NCBI GenBank assembly: GCA_050011155.1
Contig: JBEKJP010000015.1
Location: 13,512-77,511 of the forward strand
Direction: 5' to 3'
Length of the DNA: 64,000 nucleotides
Source of the DNA: Palsa-504 sp050011155
Lineage (GTDB): Bacteria > Actinomycetota > Actinomycetes > Streptosporangiales > Streptosporangiaceae
A program made the position numbers and the translations under genes. A model generated the notes under the pieces. That model saw nothing but the letters and a program-made list of their open reading frames with translations. It made no database searches and had not been told where the DNA came from. How positions within the stretch are numbered: the first letter of the stretch is position 1; each line of letters opens with the position of its first letter. Shown here piece after piece: positions 61,566 to 64,000 of the stretch.

Positions 61566-63872
61566 ATGAGCTGCGCCGGCCGGCACGACGAATCGCGAGC
61601 CAGCGATGATGATGCCGCGTTTTGTGAGTATGTTCTCACGCGGAGTACCGCCCTGCTGCGAATGGCGATCATGCTCACCGGGAACCGGGCCGACGCCGAG
61701 GATCTTCTCCAGGCGGCCCTGGTCAAGACGTACCGGTCGTGGAGCAAGATCAACGACCGGGCCGCGCTCGACGCGTACGTGCGGCGCGCGATGGTCAATA
61801 CGCACATATCGTGGTGGCGCCGCCGCCGGCTCGAGGAATACCCGACCGATGAAGTGCCGGATCAGGTCGTAGCCGATCACGCCTGGGACAGCGATATGGC
61901 CGAGGTCGTCCGGCGTGCCCTCGACCGGCTGCCGCAGCGGATGCGGGCCGCCGTCATGCTCCGGTATTTCGAGGATATGACCGAATCGGAAATAGCCGCC
62001 ACGCTGGGCATCAGCCTGGGCACGGTGAAAAGCACGGTGTCGCGCGCGGTGGCCAGGCTGCGTATTGACGCTGAGCTGGGAAAAGATTCCTGGGCTTTAT
62101 CCGCGATTATCGCTCGTGCCGCGCATCGTCCTGGCCGCGACGCTGGGGCCGGCGATCGGGGGAGCGGGTCTACTGCCGGGTACCTGACTCATGGCACTAT
62201 CAGGTATGCAGGTCAGGCGCCCGGAGGAGGTGGCTCGGTGCGGAGCACGATGATGGAAGTGCCGCTGACGATCGCATCGATCATGCGGTACGGAACGTCC
62301 GTTTTCGGCGACCGGGAGGTTGTCACCTGGACCGGAGACGGGACCAGGCGCCGCACCTACGCCGAAGCCGGCCGCCGGGCCGCCCAGTTGGCCAACGCCC
62401 TGCGCGAACTCGGGGTCGACGCCGACCAGCGGGTCGGCACGTTCATGTGGAACAACGCCGAGCACCTCGAGGCGTACCTGGCCATCCCTTCCATGGGCGC
62501 GGTCCTGCACACGCTGAACATCAGGCTCGCGACGAACGAAGTCGGCTACATCGCCACCCACGCCGAGGACTACGCCATCATCGTGGACGCGTCGCTGGTC
62601 TCCAGGCTGGCTGAGATCCTGCCGCAGGCGCCCACCGTCAAGCACGTGATCGTGACCGGCGGTCCGCTGAGCGAGACGCCGGGGACCGACCAGCTCACCG
62701 GCGTGACCGTGCACAGCTACGAGGACCTGCTCGCCGCCCAGCCCGGCTCGTTCGACTGGCCCGAACTGGACGAGACCTCGGCCGCGGCCATGTGCTACAC
62801 CAGCGGGACCACCGGGAACCCGAAGGGCATCGTCTACAGCCACCGGTCCGCCTACCTGCACTCGCTGGGCGTCTGCCTCGGGAACGCCTTCGGCCTCTCC
62901 GAGCGGGACCGGGTGCTGCCCGTGGTGCCGATGTTCCACGCCAACGCGTGGGGCCTGGCCTACGCCAGCGTGATCTCCGGCGCCGCCCTGATCATGCCGG
63001 ACAAGGACCTGTCGCCGCCCACGCTGGTCCGGCTCATCGGCGAGGAGAAGGTGACGGTGGCCGGCGGGGTGCCCACGATCTGGGCGGGCGTGCTCACCCA
63101 CATGCGGGCCGAGGGCGGCGACCTGTCCTCGTTGCGGGTGGTGCTGTGCGGCGGCTCCGCGGTCCCGCACGCCCTCCAGTACAACTTCGGCAACGAGTTC
63201 GGCGTGCGGATCCTTCAGGCCTGGGGCATGACCGAGACCTCGCCGCTGGCCAGCGTGGCCAATCCGCCGCCCGGCCTTAGCGAGGAACAGGAATGGTCCT
63301 ACCGGGACAGTCAGGGCCGGCTGTTCTGCACGGTGGAGGGCCGGCTGTCCGGGGACGGCGGCGCGCTGCTGCCGAGCGACGGCGAGGCAGTCGGCGAGAT
63401 CGAGGTCCGCGGCCCCTGGATCACCGGCTCCTACTACAAGGACGACGACCCGGCCAAGTTCCACGACGGCTGGCTGCGCACCGGCGACGTCGGGACGCTG
63501 GACGAGCACGGCTTCATCCGGCTGACCGACCGGTCCAAGGACGTGATCAAGTCCGGCGGCGAGTGGATCTCCTCGATGGAACTCGAGAATATCCTGATGG
63601 CCCACCCGGACGTGGCCGAGGCCGCGGTGTTCGGCGTCCCCGACGAGAAGTGGGGGGAGCGCCCGCTCGCGGCTGTGGTGCTGCGCTCCGGGGCCGACGT
63701 GGCGGCCGACAAGCTGCGGGCCTTCCTGGCCGAGCAGATCCCGCGCTGGCAAGTTCCCGAGCGCTGGTGCTTCATCGCCGAAGTGCCCAAGACGAGCGTG
63801 GGCAAGTTCTCCAAGCGGCAGATGCGGGAGGCGTTCCAGCGCGGCGACTACGAGATCATCGAGGTCCGCTGA
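61566..63872 (+). CDS. ECF sigma factor (SigE-like) whose frame continues into the acyl-CoA ligase
   Basis: From ATG 61566 the first 165 residues are an ECF sigma factor: region 2 ALLRMAIMLTGNRADAEDLLQ, ALVKTYRSWSKINDRAALDAY, and region 4 LDRLPQRMRAAVMLRYFEDM and GISLGTVKSTVSRAVARL. The reading frame then has no stop: about 58 linker codons lead straight into the ligase that starts at 62238. A fused product would be 768 residues. The linker has lower third-base GC and no domain, and a +1 shift after about 62066 would give a stop at 62185-62187. An independent sigma factor with a sequence error or mutation is as likely as a true fusion. Confidence 0.7.
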   Translation: MSCAGRHDESRASDDDAAFCEYVLTRSTALLRMAIMLTGNRADAEDLLQAALVKTYRSWSKINDRAALDAYVRRAMVNTHISWWRRRRLEEYPTDEVPDQVVADHAWDSDMAEVVRRALDRLPQRMRAAVMLRYFEDMTESEIAATLGISLGTVKSTVSRAVARLRIDAELGKDSWALSAIIARAAHRPGRDAGAGDRGSGSTAGYLTHGTIRYAGQAPGGGGSVRSTMMEVPLTIASIMRYGTSVFGDREVVTWTGDGTRRRTYAEAGRRAAQLANALRELGVDADQRVGTFMWNNAEHLEAYLAIPSMGAVLHTLNIRLATNEVGYIATHAEDYAIIVDASLVSRLAEILPQAPTVKHVIVTGGPLSETPGTDQLTGVTVHSYEDLLAAQPGSFDWPELDETSAAAMCYTSGTTGNPKGIVYSHRSAYLHSLGVCLGNAFGLSERDRVLPVVPMFHANAWGLAYASVISGAALIMPDKDLSPPTLVRLIGEEKVTVAGGVPTIWAGVLTHMRAEGGDLSSLRVVLCGGSAVPHALQYNFGNEFGVRILQAWGMTETSPLASVANPPPGLSEEQEWSYRDSQGRLFCTVEGRLSGDGGALLPSDGEAVGEIEVRGPWITGSYYKDDDPAKFHDGWLRTGDVGTLDEHGFIRLTDRSKDVIKSGGEWISSMELENILMAHPDVAEAAVFGVPDEKWGERPLAAVVLRSGADVAADKLRAFLAEQIPRWQVPERWCFIAEVPKTSVGKFSKRQMREAFQRGDYEIIEVR
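62238..63872 (+). CDS. Fatty-acid/medium-chain acyl-CoA ligase (AMP-forming)
   Basis: A 544-residue ANL-superfamily enzyme with its own start GTG 62238 behind GGAGGAGG (62223-62230). The product begins MRSTMMEVPLTIASIMRYG. Motifs: AMP-binding CYTSGTTGNPKGIVYSH, LQAWGMTETSPLA, GSYYKDDDPAKF, TGDVGTLDEHGFIRLTDRSK and the C-terminal catalytic Lys in KTSVGKFSKRQMRE. It activates a carboxylic acid with ATP and loads it on CoA. Its frame continues upstream into the sigma factor. Substrate chain length is not predictable here. Confidence 0.93.
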   Translation: MRSTMMEVPLTIASIMRYGTSVFGDREVVTWTGDGTRRRTYAEAGRRAAQLANALRELGVDADQRVGTFMWNNAEHLEAYLAIPSMGAVLHTLNIRLATNEVGYIATHAEDYAIIVDASLVSRLAEILPQAPTVKHVIVTGGPLSETPGTDQLTGVTVHSYEDLLAAQPGSFDWPELDETSAAAMCYTSGTTGNPKGIVYSHRSAYLHSLGVCLGNAFGLSERDRVLPVVPMFHANAWGLAYASVISGAALIMPDKDLSPPTLVRLIGEEKVTVAGGVPTIWAGVLTHMRAEGGDLSSLRVVLCGGSAVPHALQYNFGNEFGVRILQAWGMTETSPLASVANPPPGLSEEQEWSYRDSQGRLFCTVEGRLSGDGGALLPSDGEAVGEIEVRGPWITGSYYKDDDPAKFHDGWLRTGDVGTLDEHGFIRLTDRSKDVIKSGGEWISSMELENILMAHPDVAEAAVFGVPDEKWGERPLAAVVLRSGADVAADKLRAFLAEQIPRWQVPERWCFIAEVPKTSVGKFSKRQMREAFQRGDYEIIEVR

Positions 63873-63891
63873 CCCTTCCGGCGTGGATGCT

Positions 63892-63921
63892 TTGCCTGGC
63901 CCGGCTCTGTGCCGGTACGCT
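63892..63921 (+). promoter_or_regulatory. Candidate promoter for tRNA-Ser(GCT)
   Basis: TTGCCT (63892-63897) and TACGCT (63916-63921) are separated by 18 bases and lie about 29 bases before the tRNA. Both hexamers fit housekeeping sigma sites of actinobacteria. Confidence 0.45.
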
Positions 63922-63949
63922 ATGGCCCACCGCACGGTAGTGTGCGGGT

Positions 63950-64000
63950 GGAGGATTCGCCTAGTCCGGTCTATGGCGCCGCACTGCTAATGCGGTTTGG
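63950..64000 (+). tRNA. tRNA-Ser (anticodon GCT), cut by window end
   Basis: The first 51 bases of a serine tRNA: acceptor strand GGAGGAT, D arm TCGCCTAGTCCGGTCTATGGCG region, anticodon arm CCGCA-CTGCTAA-TGCGG with GCT, and the start of the variable arm. The remainder lies past 64000. Confidence 0.9.

Noticed and set aside
62097..63935. Long minus-strand open frame opposite the acyl-CoA ligase
   Set aside because: Arg/His/Val/Gly-rich shadow without domains; the ligase on the plus strand has all family motifs.

Overview
The window is very GC-rich, about 70 percent by eye, with dense genes, many GTG starts and frequent 1-4 base start/stop overlaps. It carries the actinobacterial cell-division block fhaA-fhaB-pstP-rodA-pbpA-pknA-pknB with crgA, a cyclophilin and a rhomboid protease nearby. 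Together with a proteasome activator (Bpa), maltooligosyl-trehalose genes and GT-C mannosyltransferases, this points to a chromosomal segment of a high-GC, probably mycelial actinomycete, plausibly of the Streptosporangiales-Streptomyces side. I cannot name the species.

Layout. (1) 1-10.1 kb is a C1/methylamine catabolic island. A non-pyrrolysine MttB-type methyltransferase (cut by the window edge) diverges from an IclR regulator. Downstream of the regulator run a corrinoid protein, a methyl-H4folate:corrinoid methyltransferase, a RACE reactivase, a MetF-like reductase, a dimethylglycine/sarcosine dehydrogenase-GcvT fusion and EtfBA. Read together they give a route that would move methyl groups of a quaternary amine such as glycine betaine onto folate and oxidise them. 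(2) 10.3-16.7 kb is glgX-treY-treZ, glycogen to trehalose. (3) 16.7-20.1 kb is a decaying stretch: two genes broken by internal deletions, large inverted repeats, an intact sugar-lactone oxidase and a strongly foldable intergenic element. (4) 20.1-25.3 kb holds a small membrane protein, a HerA/DUF87-type ATPase, a small DnaA-box cluster and an MptB-like mannosyltransferase. (5) 25.4-38 kb is the conserved division and Ser/Thr-kinase block with tRNA-Leu(CAG) and a universal stress protein. (6) 38-45.3 kb has a PAS-GAF-PAS histidine kinase, a secreted protein of unknown function, a 67-residue peptide with a His-rich tail, an M50 membrane metalloprotease with a PqqD/RRE-like N-terminus, and a Wzm/Wzt-type ABC exporter. 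(7) 45.5-52.8 kb has a HATPase anti-sigma-like protein, an arginine-deiminase homologue lacking catalytic residues, a STAS antagonist, a GT2 and two GT-C glycosyltransferases, DUF4446 and pheA. (8) 52.8-64 kb has bpa, a quinone oxidoreductase, a ParA-like ATPase, tRNA-Ser(TGA), a lipoprotein, a CtaG-like protein, an AAA ATPase, a MauE-like membrane protein with a Cys-rich partner, an ECF sigma factor whose frame runs without a stop into an acyl-CoA ligase, and the start of tRNA-Ser(GCT).

The strongest candidates for undescribed biology are the short peptide plus RRE-like M50 protease unit (41.5-43.3 kb) and the arginine-deiminase pseudoenzyme set between anti-sigma/anti-anti-sigma genes (45.5-47.6 kb). 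The corrinoid demethylation operon coupled to ETF and folate comes next. The odd sigma factor-ligase frame fusion preceded by alternative hairpins is also worth a look.
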